DNA of 64,000 nucleotides, taken from Datura wrightii. Its lineage: Eukaryota; Streptophyta; Magnoliopsida; Solanales; Solanaceae. The stretch is from positions 172,489,001 to 172,553,000 of the forward strand of contig JASDFA010000016.1 in the NCBI GenBank assembly GCA_035772735.1. The letters run 5' to 3'. The notes under the pieces were generated by a model that was given only the letters and a program-made list of their open reading frames with translations, made no database searches and was not told the DNA's origin. Each line of letters starts with the position of its first letter. The stretch's first letter is position 1. The translations under genes were made by a program, and so were the position numbers. Below are positions 45,250-55,689 of this stretch, piece after piece.

Positions 45250-47083
45250 GATTTAAGTGTGGGGTGGGGAGTAGTTAGGTGCTGGGACATAGGCTCTAAA
45301 CTGCTGTATAATTTTTCCTTGATGTTTATGTATGTTTGTGCTTTCCCTGTTGCGAACTGATTTGCGATGCATGTGTATATATTTGTTGTGTGGTTAATGA
45401 TGTGTGTTTTTGAAAGTATGGTTGCCATTGTAAATATTTTGTAAATTTTGTAAATAATTTTTTTTTCTATCGACATGATCGATATTTTTCAAAATTTTTG
45501 CGAAAATATTTTGCACTTGTAAATATTTTCTTTCTATCGAAATGATCGATGTGTTGCAAAAATTTTTTTAATTTTTTTTTTCGATTTTTATATTTTTTTT
45601 GGGTTTCTCGGAGTTTGTTTTCGGTTCTTTTACCGAGAATAGTCCCATTGAGCCGATGTCATAGCTAGTGACCGTTCCCTATGATGGATGGATGACGACC
45701 GTCTTAAGGGAAATGTAGTCGGTAGGAGTAGGATTTTTAATTGTTTTTAGTTTTTCTTTGGTGGATTGCATCAATAAACTGTAGTTGCTTATGGTTGCTA
45801 AAATTTCGTTGCGTGTTGTAATTGATGTTCAAAATGTGAAAGTGATTCGTTTGAAAGCATGCAATTCTGTAAATATGTTGAGTTACCTAGGCTAGAGAAT
45901 TTGATTCATTATGATGGAGGCTTAATCTTGAATTCATGTAATTGACTAATTAAAGAGTCTGTGAATGCATCTTGATTCGAGCATGTGCATGAAGTGTGAA
46001 GTGAGGTTTTGCTATTCCATGTCATTGTGAATTGTCTAGAACTTGCCTGGTGTGTATACAAAACGAAATGAAGGAGGTGTAGTTTTGGAAAGGATGTAGG
46101 CATTTCTTTGTTTTAACCGATAGTTTCCATTTTTTCTTGTCAAATTCTACCTTTTATATGTTGTATACCCTAGTCAGCCCGTTGAGCCTTTAGCCGATTT
46201 CTTTCTTTTGTCCAAAATTTTATGAACTAAGCTTTATTCCTTCTTTTCATTAGCCTTAAAGTCTATAAGAAGCTCTTAAGCGCTTGCAAAGAAAAGAAAA
46301 TGTTTCCCAAAGTGTTAAAGAGTGAAAAGAGTGAAAAGAAAAAGAAAAGCAAAGTGAGGAAAGAAAAGATGAGGTTGAAGAGGCACTTGTTGTAATTAAA
46401 TGATAGTGAGGGTACATGAAAACCCTCTGTTTGGTGTCAAGTGTGTTTGATGAAATGGGCTGTACGGAAGTAAACCAGCATGAATGGGAGAAAAAGAGAA
46501 AAGAGAGGAACAATGTCCATGAGTCGATGGGAATGTGTTGAAAAGGCGCTTAAGGATGCTAGCGACTATTATTGGCTAATCCAATATATACATACTAGAC
46601 CCATAGCCCCGTTACAACCCATTAAAGTCCTACGTGATCCTATATTGCATTTCTTTATATTAGTGGAGTAATACACTAAGGGCAAGCCTATGGGTCATGA
46701 CATGATGCATGTGAATTCTTTTGGGAGAGAGAGTGAAATTAATTTTTATATGCCCCTACTTGCATGTTTGTGTGCTGCATGAACATAAAGGGGAAGTTCT
46801 CTCGAGTTGTGAGGGCACATGCTTGATGAAAGATTGATTTTTGTGTCGGATTTCTTGATTAGCTGATTTGCATGAGTTTGCCGATATCAAGAATCAATTC
46901 TTAAAGTCTAGGAAGCCTTGATGTATTAAGGGTCATTGTATTGTACGACCAAGCATGTTTTCTTGATGATTTGCGAAAATTGAATAATCGGTATGACCGT
47001 AGCGTAAATTGTTGCACCATAGTGACGAAGGTTGGGATTAATTTGCATGATTTGTGTATGTGTTGTTCGAGGACGAACAAGAA
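45250..47083 (+). other. Element G 3' non-coding region
   Basis: It is T-rich and contains no credible gene. It shares blocks with the matching regions of F and H: the stem-loop at 45621-45636, GATGGATGGATGACGACCGT near 45685, and stretches around 45900-46100 and 46550-46700. A local palindrome TATCGA-CATGA-TCGATA lies at 45468-45484, with a related copy near 45533. Confidence 0.75.
45621..45636 (+). other. Conserved stem-loop, element G copy
   Basis: TCGGT-TCTTTT-ACCGA has five base pairs. F and H have TCGG-TTCTTTT-CCGA. The extra A in G extends the stem by one pair. Confidence 0.6.
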
Positions 47084-47086
47084 TTT

Positions 47087-47100
47087 AAGTGTGGGGTAAG
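47087..47100 (+). other. Element G polypurine tract
   Basis: AAGTGTGGGGTAAG ends exactly at the 3' LTR. It is preceded by GGACGAACAAGAATTT, which is also conserved in F and H. Confidence 0.78.
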
Positions 47101-48504
47101 TGATCTTGGGCAGATTTATATGCCCAAGTGATACTCAAACATATCATTTTTACCTTGTTTGTTGTGCAATGTGTATATAATATCATGTAATTGGTAATAA
47201 AATGCGAATTTATACTAACCAACATGATTAGCATGTGTTTTGCAGGTAAATGTGATTTTTAGGAGCTAAAATGCATGTTGGAACTATGTCGGAGTTGGAC
47301 TTGGATGCGAGTGTGGAAAAGACCTTGGAATGCATATTTTATAGGGGCTCCGCGATGGAGCCGTGCCACGCTACCATCGCGGTAGCACACTGCCTGAGCA
47401 AGGATTAAAATGGCAATTTCCAATATGCCTGCGCGTCAGCTCCGTGGCACGGAGATAGGCCTCTGCGATGGCCTCCGTGCCACGTTGAGGTTAATTTTCC
47501 GGACCCTGGAAATTCCAGTGAAGGTCCGCGTCCACGCCGTGTCACGGAGGCAGTGCTCCGTGTTGGCCTCCGTGACACGTTGCTTGTTATTCCGGGAAAA
47601 ATTTCCCACTAGTATAAATAGCACACTTAGGTTTATTTTAATGAGAGTTTTTTAGTTTTTAGACTGAGTTCAGAAGTGGAGAGCAGGAACGTGGGTTAGT
47701 AGCAGTTGAAGATTGTACGTATGATTTACACTCATTTTAGGATGATCAATCCAAGAATGAGTAGCTAATTCTCTTCCTTGCTGAGGTTTTGAACATGTGT
47801 AATGAATTCTGATTTTAATTGATATCGTTTCTTCTTCTTCTTTAATGTTGTTCTATTAATTCTTGTCTTTACTGCATTAGTGATTGGCCAACATTAATGT
47901 ACATCTAAAAAGTCCAATTTCACTCGAAAGAGCAAGAAATTGGAAAGTTGTGAATTAATAGGGTATTGTTATTAACTTGATTTGGGAAAATTGGGTTTTG
48001 ATGTGCTTTCCTGATAGAAATATACTTGAAAGCCGTATTAGTCAATTTAGGAACCGGAATTGTAGTGCTAGGTCATAAATTGCATTTGATCACAGAAATG
48101 TAGACTGATGGTTTATGATTCTAAAGTGAAATTAAATACGAGAGTTTTAATTTCTAGGCAAATGTTCTTGGCTAGCAACATGAAGAAGAGATTAACCAAA
48201 TTATCATGATTAGAAAGTCATTACTTGTTCTTAACCTTGGCATGTTCATATCCATTGTCTGAATTCACAAGTAAATAGTCGTTATTAGTTGTAGTATATA
48301 TAGTTTAGAAACCAAAAACTCAAGTAACTCTTGGTTACATTGTTGTTAGCATAATTAGAAGTGAAATAGGAATATAGTAAACTAGGCAATTTTACATATC
48401 TTAAGCCTCCTTGGATCGATACTTGGCTACTTAGCCACTTTATTACTTGTTTGACCACGTGCACTTGCGTGTCGGTTTTTAACCGTAGCAACAAACCGCG
48501 AACA
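47101..48504 (+). repeat. Element G 3' LTR
   Basis: It is the near-identical partner of 38615-40066. It lacks 48 bases at about 47715, where the shared word ATTG marks both breakpoints. It ends GCGAACA before the ATTTT duplication. Confidence 0.94.
47613..47620 (+). promoter_or_regulatory. TATA box in element G 3' LTR
   Basis: TATAAATA in the same context as 39127-39134. It could drive transcription out of the element towards 48505. Confidence 0.65.
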
Positions 48505-48509
48505 ATTTT
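48505..48509. repeat. Target site duplication of element G, right copy (ATTTT)
   Basis: It is identical to 38610-38614 and directly follows the LTR end AACA. Confidence 0.9.
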
Positions 48510-49727
48510 CTGCAGTGTTTCCTCAATGTTGCTACTCAATTGCCCATCATTCTTCCTATTCTGCTGATACTGTTGTTGTTGAGGTTGCATATAATTCTAT
48601 TTTTGGTTTCCACCCCAAGAAGAATTCGGGTGGCCCTGCCAATTTCTGTTGGAGTTGTTCCCAAAATTCTGATTCCTATGCACATTACCAACAAAATTGA
48701 CTGATTCCGGATTGGCTCCACAAGATTCTGCATTGTGCCCATTATTACCACAAATGTCACACCAACTCGGAGCTTGCTGAACTGCATTAAACTGGCCCTG
48801 GTGTTGGTTCATACTCAGTTTATTGAACTGAGTCATCATTTGATGTTGGAACGAAGCTAACTGTGCTTCCAAGGCATTCAAACCATCTACTTCTATCAAC
48901 CCTGGTCTCTTTCCTGCCCCTCTCGATGACTCGCTGTACCACTCTGGATTTCCTTGAGCAATTCTGTTCAACAAAGTATACAACTCATCATAAGTCTTCT
49001 CCAAGGCTTGCCCACCCGATGCAGAGTCTAGTGATATTTTCGTGTGTGGGTCTAGACTTTCTACAAGGGTATGTGCCAGCACTTCATTTGATTGCTGGTG
49101 ATGGGGACAGTCTCTCAACAATGACTTGAATCTTTCCCAAGCCATATATAAGTTCTCATCAGGCCTCTGCTTGAAACTGAGTATTTCACTTCTCAACTTT
49201 GTAGTTTTGCCTGAAGGGAAGAATCTGATAAGGAACTTCTTAGCCAAGTCATTCCATGAAGTTATGGAGTTCGGTGGCTCAGCCTTCAGCCACTTTTTCG
49301 CCTCTCCCAATAGTGAAAATGGGAAGAGGATCAGTCGGACATAATCTGTGGACACGCAGGTGGGGAAAAACGTGTCACTAATCTCTAAAAAGCTTTGTAG
49401 GTGCTGCTGCGGGTCTTCATGTGCCATCCCAGTGAATTGACCACTAGAATGTAACAGCTGCACCATGTTCTGTTTAAGCTCAAAGTGCCCTCCAGGCTCC
49501 GGTTTACGAATGCTAGAGGTCACATTCGTCGCTAGTGGGATTGCCACTTCGCGAACTGGTCTAGCTGCCATTGTTGTCGATGACAATTGTGCTTGTCCCG
49601 CGGGTGGTTGTTGTTGTTCCTTTTCTTGAAGTCTCCTCAGCTTTTGCTCTAGAGATACTCTCCTTCGCAAATGGATTTGAAGTTCAGGTTCAAGCAACGG
49701 TTCCACAAGCTCTCTATTTCTAGCCAT
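48510..49727 (-). pseudogene. Element F gag, largely intact, interrupted after its end by element G
   Basis: An ATG at 49727 gives a 376-residue frame to a TAG at 48599-48597. In order: MARNRELVEPLLEPELQIHL, a coiled basic segment, capsid with FELKQNMVQLLHSSGQFTGM, FSLLGEAKKWLKAEPPNSIT and LAKKFLIRFFPSGKTTKLRS, and an intact zinc knuckle CDICGNNGHNAESC. Beyond the TAG the frame continues with QPQQQQYQQNRKNDGQLSSN and NIEETLQK before the G insertion. The other half of the ORF is at 37378-38609. It is the only copy of this gag here that keeps the ATG start. Confidence 0.9.
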
Positions 49728-49841
49728 CTCGGCAGGACAACCTGTCACCTGCAAATAAAAAGACTAAGACCAAGTTTCTCAACACTTAAGGAAATTTCAA
49801 AAATCACACAAAAACAGATAAATTATCAAAACTTCGCCGAG

Positions 49842-49859
49842 TCCCCGGCAACGGCGCCA
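49842..49859 (-). other. Element F primer binding site (tRNA-Asp type)
   Basis: The minus strand reads TGGCGCCGTTGCCGGGGA, a perfect 18-base complement to the 3' end of plant tRNA-Asp. It lies six bases inside the LTR. Confidence 0.9.
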
Positions 49860-50859
49860 AAAACTTGACGTGCCTGATTCGCGCGTCCGCAAGTGTACGG
49901 GTCGTGCAAGTAATATAGTGGCTCTTTTTAAGAACCGGATTGTCGAACCCACAGGGACTGGACCCATTCCTCTAAGTATCCATTTCTAGTGTGATCTTAA
50001 ATACCTCAAGTGTTGGTTATAGACATTTTCGATCGAGATTAATTAAGTCTAAGTTTGGGTCAACGAAGTATTCTGAAATTACTCTAGGAGCAACATAGAG
50101 TTAAAACCAATTAATCATGCGATACTACGATTTGCAATGGGTTAAGCATGGAACTATCAATTTTTATTTCACATAATTAGAATTGCATGTTTATGGTCTT
50201 TCGAGCCTCTAAACACGGCAATCTAGCCTCACTACATCATTGTGAGCGAGGAGTTTAATTTCTAGTCGCGGGCAATCAATTATGTTGTGGTTTACGGGGA
50301 AATGATTAGGGACTTTCGTGCGTCTAACCATTTAACTCAACTTAGCCACAGAACTACTTCTTCGAGTGGTGATGTGACATCCCAAGTTGGTCTTTCATAA
50401 CCCCCGTGTCTCAACCAAACACGGTGTTAGGTATATTTCTATCCTGACACAAAAATCTCTCCCAAGATACAAACGTGCTCCTCACATTCTCATGTACTGA
50501 CCTAGGTAATGCTTTCTCAAGCTATTACTCAAGCTAACAAATATGCTGTCATGGTGATCAATCATAAAAACAACCAACAATCCAGAATGCAAGACGAAAA
50601 CAACAATCAATAACTTAATTCCAAAACAATTTCATAAAATCACAATCATAATTCATGGCTTCAACCCTAGAGGAAGGGTTCTTGCCATTCATGTTCGTAA
50701 AACTACACTAACTACTACTAAACTAACATACTTACATGAATTTGGTAGATGAGAAGGGAATTTGACAAACCCTAGATGAGTTCTCCCACTTCTCCCTTCA
50801 GTCCTAGGTAGTTTTCCAGAATAAAATTGTGACCCCCTGGAATTAGGAGCTAAGGGACC

Positions 50860-50867
50860 TATTTATA
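50860..50867 (-). promoter_or_regulatory. TATA box in element F 5' LTR
   Basis: The minus strand reads TATAAATA, about 45 bases downstream of the nearest U3 hairpin arm. Confidence 0.62.
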
Positions 50868-50912
50868 ATAAATGAGAAACGTGCATAATTTAGCCTGTCG
50901 TGGAACGACTCT

Positions 50913-50952
50913 GTGTCACGGAGTGTATCGCGGAGCACTGCCTCCGTGACAC
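50913..50952. repeat. U3 inverted repeat of element F
   Basis: Perfect arms GTGTCACGGAG (50913-50923) and CTCCGTGACAC (50942-50952). The 3' LTR of F has lost the first arm. Confidence 0.88.
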
Positions 50953-51402
50953 GGAGGCAACGCGAAAGCTCTCTGGAAATCACCAGAAATTTGGCCTCGG
51001 CAGCACCCTGTCGCGTTGGCAGCGTGTCATGCTGCTTGGGCAGCGCGTTGACACCTCCTTGTCACGCAGCCAGCCTGCCGTGGCACGTTGCCAACGTGCA
51101 GGTGGGCTGTTGTGATCAGCCTGCCTACCGTGGCACGTTGCCAACGCGCAGGTGGGCTGTTTTGTGCCTCCTCTTTGCCGACGTTCGCTGGTTAATTCCG
51201 TTTTCAAGCCTCTACTTCACCAACTCATGGATTAGTTACTCAAAAGTCATCAAAATCTACAAAACAAAGACTAATCATGTTGGTTAGCACATATCTTCAC
51301 ATTCATATAAAATTACATGAAAATGTATACAATAACTTAGATAAACAAGACTCATTTAAGTCATAAAGCGTATCTCGGGCATGCTATTTTTGCCCGTGAT
51401 CA

Positions 51403-51407
51403 GTGAC
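51403..51407. repeat. Target site duplication of element F, right copy (GTGAC)
   Basis: It is identical to 24318-24322, and element D LTR sequence resumes with CATGACTCGTG. Confidence 0.9.
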
Positions 51408-51604
51408 CATGACTCGTGAAGTCCCTCGTTAGGTACACTGCCTCCCCTCTATCAATTATCAAGCCTCCTTCTCACGACTCACCTAACGAGTCGTGAGGTC
51501 ACTTAACGACTCGTTAGGTGGGTCGTCCTGAAGCTTTTCTGCAGCTTTTCCAGATTTCCTGATTTAAGTCCCAAAATTGGATTTTGAGATTCCAGGGAAT
51601 TACA
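51408..51604 (-). repeat. Element D 5' LTR, last part
   Basis: It completes the U3 end of the LTR begun at 22138. It has TAACGAGTCGTGAGG and AACGACTCGTTAGG, the same words as earlier in this LTR, and ends CCAGGGAATTACA before the CTTAT duplication. Confidence 0.85.
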
Positions 51605-51609
51605 CTTAT
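51605..51609. repeat. Target site duplication of element D, right copy (CTTAT)
   Basis: It is identical to 9551-9555. Confidence 0.9.
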
Positions 51610-52243
51610 AGTAGTAAATATACATAACAATCAAGTGTTACAATCATTTCAAATATCCAATTAACATATTCGAGTCATATTGGCAACATGTCGGCTATTC
51701 GGCGAGCGATTTGCTCATAGAACGCTTTTTATACATATGATTTCTTTTACTTTATTTTATTAGAAACATAATTAAACATATAATGAACATATTTCTAGTA
51801 TCTAATAACAAATGTAGGGCCTACAAAATAGTCTTCTACAACGAAACGTGCAGCATGTCTGCACAGTAATTAAAACTAGGTGTATCACCACACCCTCCAA
51901 TTCTAAGCCCAAAATAGCCACAACAAACCCCAACCATGAGGCTTTCAATCTTTAAAGCCAACAATACATATAATTCAACCCTAAATGAGTTCAAAATAAT
52001 AAGAATAACTCGAACTCACGACTTTCAATCATTGTCCAGTGAATTCATATAATAATTGTGTCTAAAATAAGTCTTTTTCCTCTGATAAACAATAAGGAAT
52101 GAAAGGGGAAGAAATTTACCTCAAATTTTATGGAAATTCCAATCTCTTGACTTGAATTCTTCAGCAGCAAACACTTTTTTCCAAAATAGAACCTTGATAG
52201 AAGAAGAGAATAATTTAAAGTAGCATCATACCAAAAGGGGGTT

Positions 52244-52297
52244 GCCTAGAGAGCTTTTGGTCTGTGAGCTGCCTAGAGAGCTTTTGGTCTGTGGACT
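52244..52297. repeat. 27-base tandem duplication
   Basis: Two near-identical adjacent units begin TGCCTAGAGAGCTTTTGG, at 52244-52270 and 52271-52297. A partial third start (TGCCTCAAG) follows. Confidence 0.9.
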
Positions 52298-52425
52298 GCC
52301 TCAAGCCCTTCAATGTGTATGGTACATAATATGAAATATGTACCAAATACTTACCTTGAATCTTGAGCATCAAGTGGAAGAACTCAAGAACCCTAAAGGG
52401 AAACAAGGGTGGCCAAGAAAAAGTT

Positions 52426-52441
52426 GAGAGAGAGAGAGAGA
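52426..52441. repeat. (GA)8 microsatellite
   Basis: Eight GA units lie in non-coding relic sequence. Confidence 0.92.
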
Positions 52442-52997
52442 TTTATTTTTGTGTATGTTTATTTCTGGCCTAAGTGTGTGAATATTGCCTTCTTAGGATA
52501 ATAGGTGTTGGGTTTTACCCATGATCTGCTCCAAGCCCAATTAACCCAAGCAATTTGTTCCTTAAATCTTTCAAGTACGTGATCCACCTACTTAACTTTC
52601 TTTAATTTTTAGCCTCTTATTATTAAGTAGATGACATAGCTATTTATCCTTATTTGTCTTACTTTATCCTCCTTTTAAATTAATACAGGCCAATATATAA
52701 CTAGATTAAGAAAGTAGGACTTTGAAATAAATTATTTAACCAAGTAAGCATATAGCTCAAGCAAATAGGTGACTTTGTCCAAAGATGCGTACCGTCAAAT
52801 GAACCGTATGTTCCAAAGTAATCCATCTGGTAGAGCACTTGACATAAGGAAGTACAGGCCATCTTTTTAGTAGATGGTCTATTAGTCAAAGAAGCAAAAG
52901 CATCCAGGTAGAATGCCTTTTCAAGTGACGGATCAAGAAACGGACCGTACTACCAAAGTGCGATCCGTCCCTATGACCTGGGCTCTCTGAATTTGAA

Positions 52998-53006
52998 TTT
53001 TTTTTT
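52998..53006 (-). other. LINE poly(A) tail
   Basis: Nine T on the plus strand mark the 3' end of the LINE. Confidence 0.75.
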
Positions 53007-53432
53007 GGGTAAACAACCTAACCCAAGGGTCAATATCCCTTGTGGCAGTCAGGGGCTGAGCAACACCCCCAGGCCTTAACATAAATAAACAACAAAAATA
53101 TGTACATGGAGGGGGACATAAACCTTACCTCCGATCCTATGGTGGTTCATACGTCGGCCATCCTACTAAGGTTAGCCAACCCATCCCCAATACTAGAAAA
53201 GAAACCTATACTATGCACCTAAGAAGAGAGGACTCCTCTCCAATACATAAATCTAGGAAAGCAGTAAATAAGGGAGACTCTCCCCTTACATAGATGACCT
53301 ATTCAAAAATGCTATAACTTAGTAAAGAAATAGCCTAACAGAAAAGGGGGGGGGGGGCGAGAGCACACAAAAGGTGGTATAGAGACATCCATACCAAGCT
53401 TGGAAAAACACTCCAAGCAATTCACAAAAATC

Positions 53433-55052
53433 TCACGATGGCTCTTTGATCCTCTTGGTCTTCCACCTTCTGAAGCTAGGCATTCCCATTCTGTCCATCA
53501 TAAGAATTCCTTTGATGTGCACTGGTAGATCTTGAAAGCAGGAGAAATGTGCAACGACAATAATAGTGTGGCTATGTTTGGATAGTGCATCAACAATGGT
53601 ATTGCCCTCTTTGAAGATGTGACGGCACGAGAAGGTGTGGAGCTGTCTGATAGTGTCCTGAAGTCTGATAAAGGTGTGGTGGAGATGCCAGGGTAGAGCA
53701 AAGGTTCCCCTAATCCAACCAATTAGGAGCTCCAAATCAACCTCAAGGATGACGCCTGAGTGGCCATTATGAAGACACCAAGTGAGACCAATATAGGCTT
53801 CTTCCAACTCCGCCTGACTATTTGTCCCTTCCCCAATAGGAGAAGCAAAAGCATAAATAATATCCCCATAACAATCCCTAATGATACCTCCTGCCCCAAT
53901 CTTTCCCGGATTGCCAAGGGCACTACCATCAGTATTGAGTTTGACTAGTCTAGGAGTCGGCCTATACCATTGGACTCTGGTGACTCTGATCTCGTGTGTA
54001 CATGACTCCACTCTAACACAAAGTTCTCCCCAATTTGGAGGCCAATGAATGTAGGGAAAAGCCGTCATCAACAGTTTGTAGATATCACTAATAATACCAT
54101 ACTTCACCCTCAGCAAGTTAGACTGTTTGGAACCATACTTAGCAGCACACCTGTTCTTCCAAATATTCCAACAAATGAAGATGGGGAGGGATCTGATAAT
54201 AGTATTGTGAGGTTCACTACCAGGCTTCTGAGCCCACCAATGCATGAGAAGGTTCCTAAGGGGCATATCATGGTGTCTGAAACCCATAGACATAGAGAAC
54301 GGGGTCCAAACTATAGCAGCAAAATTTTTGGAGACCATGACATGTTGGACATCCTTATATCCTCTATCTCGGCAACAAACACATTCTGTAATGGCATCTG
54401 GATCAAACACTAGGATTCTGGCTGCTGTAGGGAGCTTATTTCTAAGCGCCCTCCATAAGGTAAAAGAAGATTTAAAAGGTACATGCTTCTGCCAAGTTCT
54501 TCTATCAATGAGAGTGGTTTGTTTGGATCTCCTTATCATCGCCCAAGCAGAAGTAGAAGAGAAGGTACCCAAGGTAGTGGTATTCCAAAAAGGTTGGTCA
54601 GGTCTATCAAGGTGAAATTGAATCTGGGTATTGAGAATTTGTGTAAGCAAGTGTTGCGGGAGCTGCTGCTATAACCGGTTTATCCTCCACTAGCCCTAGT
54701 GTAAAAACTCTAAAACTGTAGCCTTGCCCGGTATGCCTGGAAAGATCCAATGGGTAGCAAGAGGTCTAATACCGAGCCAGTTGTCCCACCAAAAACTAGA
54801 GTTTCCAGAGTAAACCTTCCATAAAAGGTTTACCTCAGCCCACTGCTTGTTAGTCATGAGTTTCTTCCAGCTTTGAGAATCACCTGAGTCCCACTTTTTT
54901 GATACCGAATGAGAACGTTGACAATATTTGGCTAGAAGAAAGTTCTTCCAAAGAGAATCCTTAGTTCTAAAATTCCACCACTGTTTGAATTCAAGAGACT
55001 TGCAGACTTCGTGAATCTTCCTGAAACCGACCCCACCTTCATCATAGGGGTA
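53433..55052 (-). pseudogene. LINE ORF2 C-terminal half: zf-RVT and RNase H
   Basis: The open stretch 53433-54650 (405 codons) begins in the linker and includes the RT zinc-binding domain (SSTSAWAMIRRSKQ, FTLWRALRNKLPTAARIL, CVCCRDRGYKDVQHVMV). The RNase H domain follows, with VKLNTDGSALGNPGKIGAGG, QAELEEAYIGLTW, LEVDLELLIGWI and FKEGNTIVDALSKHSH, so the acidic residues are visible. Upstream, to 55052, the frame has FLLAKYCQ and NSSFWWDNWLG, then stops. The order RT, zf-RVT, RNase H is typical of plant LINEs. Confidence 0.9.
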
Positions 55053-55689
55053 TCATAAGGTGTCCCAAGAGGCCCAGTGATACCTCTTTCTATCATTTTT
55101 CATACCCCAGAAGAAGTCAGCTGTCAATTTCTCAATCTCTTCAAGAACTGTTTTAGGAGGGGAGATGGAGCTGAGAAGGTGGATAGAGAGTGATTGGAGA
55201 ACATATTTGATGAGAGTAGCTTTTCCCCCATAACTAAGCATTTTTGACTGCCACCCTAAAATCCTTCCTATCGCTTCAGAAATAATGTTTGAGAAGTAGA
55301 CAATCCTTTGTCTCCCGATATAGAGCGGACAACCCAAATAGGTGATGGGGGACTCATGCTGTAAAAATCCCATAACCACCTTAATAGTAGCCACTGTAGG
55401 AGGGTGGGCATTAGTAGGGACCATGAAGTGACTTTTGTTTCTGTTAATTAGTTGTCCCGAACAACCTTCATAATCAATAAGAATCTGCATCACCAACTCT
55501 AGAGATCTCCTCTCCCCCAAAGTGAAGATAATGACATCATCTGCAAAGCTTAGGTGGTTAACTTGAGGATCTCTTTTTTACATATAGAATCCAAGGAAGA
55601 ATTTATTATGGTTCAAGTTGTTCATCATTCTAGAAAGAACCTCTACACCTAAAATAAATAGGGCAGGAGAGAGTGGTCCCCCTGCTTAA
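55053..55689 (-). pseudogene. LINE reverse transcriptase, truncated
   Basis: The catalytic motif FADDV lies at 55547-55533 in SFADDVIIFTLGERRS. A TAA at 55580-55578 interrupts the frame upstream of it. Beyond it PLSPALFILGVEVLSRMMNN can be read towards 55660. Downstream, ITYLGCPLYIGRQRI, ILGWQSKMLSYGGKATLIK and VLQSLSIHLLSSISPPK are characteristic of L1 RT thumb regions. The RT N-terminus is missing because element H starts at 55690. Confidence 0.9.

Larger units (their letters stand above)
38615..48504 (+). mobile_element. Element G: Athila-like gag-protease element with an extra ORF cassette
   Basis: G is 9.9 kb with LTRs of 1452 and 1404 bases, ATTTT duplications, a tRNA-Asp primer site, and a gag-protease ORF (40212-42602). 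It has no RT, RNase H or integrase. Instead it contains about 2.6 kb with a separate intact ORF (43965-45185), absent from the related F and H. The LTRs are nearly identical apart from one 48-base deletion, so the insertion is young. Orientation is opposite to its host, element F. Confidence 0.93.
24323..51402 (-). mobile_element. Element F: Athila-like gag-protease-only LTR retrotransposon, hosting E and G
   Basis: F has LTRs at 24323-24420 plus 34002-35407 and at 49866-51402, flanked by GTGAC duplications. Its internal part contains gag (48510-49727), a protease region (37378-38609) and a long non-coding 3' region. No RT, RNase H or integrase can be read anywhere in it. The gag and the D-L-G-A protease are of Athila type. 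It is therefore a non-autonomous element, moved by enzymes from elsewhere. E interrupts its 3' LTR and G its gag-protease region. Confidence 0.88.
49866..51402 (-). repeat. Element F 5' LTR (complete)
   Basis: It is 1537 bases from TGACGTGCCTG to CCCGTGATCA. It matches the two parts of the 3' LTR split by E. It contains a U3 island at 50900-51160 and a TATA box at 50860. Confidence 0.93.
9556..51604 (-). mobile_element. Element D: Tekay-like retrotransposon spread over 42 kb by nested insertions
   Basis: D's own sequence is 9556-10612 (3' LTR fragment), 17498-22137 (internal) and 22138-24322 plus 51408-51604 (5' LTR). Element C lies in its integrase and element F in its 5' LTR. The two outer ends are flanked by identical CTTAT duplications, so the ends belong to one insertion. 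The internal order is gag-PR-RT-RNaseH-IN on the minus strand. It is the oldest datable insertion in this nest, and every domain shows decay. Confidence 0.88.
51610..52997. other. Relic host sequence between element D and the LINE
   Basis: This is AT-rich sequence continuing 8509-9550. It contains the inverted repeat GTGCAG-CATGT-CTGCAC (51848-51864), a 27-base tandem duplication, a (GA)n tract and, at 52926-52970, repeated words ACGGATC, GGACCGT and GATCCGT like a U3 island. I see no gene. It is probably another old LTR. Confidence 0.45.
52998..55689 (-). mobile_element. Plant L1-type LINE, 3' part
   Basis: Minus-strand RT, zf-RVT and RNase H coding sequence ends towards a poly(T) run at 52998-53006, which is the poly(A) tail of the minus strand. 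The 5' part is cut off at 55689 by the H array and would lie beyond the window. Bases 53007-53432 are the 3' untranslated region and include a run of 12 G at 53346-53357. No autonomous frame remains. Confidence 0.88.

Noticed and set aside
49842..49859. Match to the 3' end of tRNA-Asp
   Set aside because: Only the 18-base acceptor-side sequence is present and it sits six bases from an LTR, so it is a primer site and not a tRNA gene.
53342..53358. Run of 12 G as a functional element
   Set aside because: It is a simple homopolymer in the LINE 3' untranslated region, prone to slippage and assembly error.
54045..54615. Plus-strand open frames of over 120 codons
   Set aside because: They are antisense shadows of the LINE zf-RVT/RNase H frame, which has clear motifs on the minus strand.
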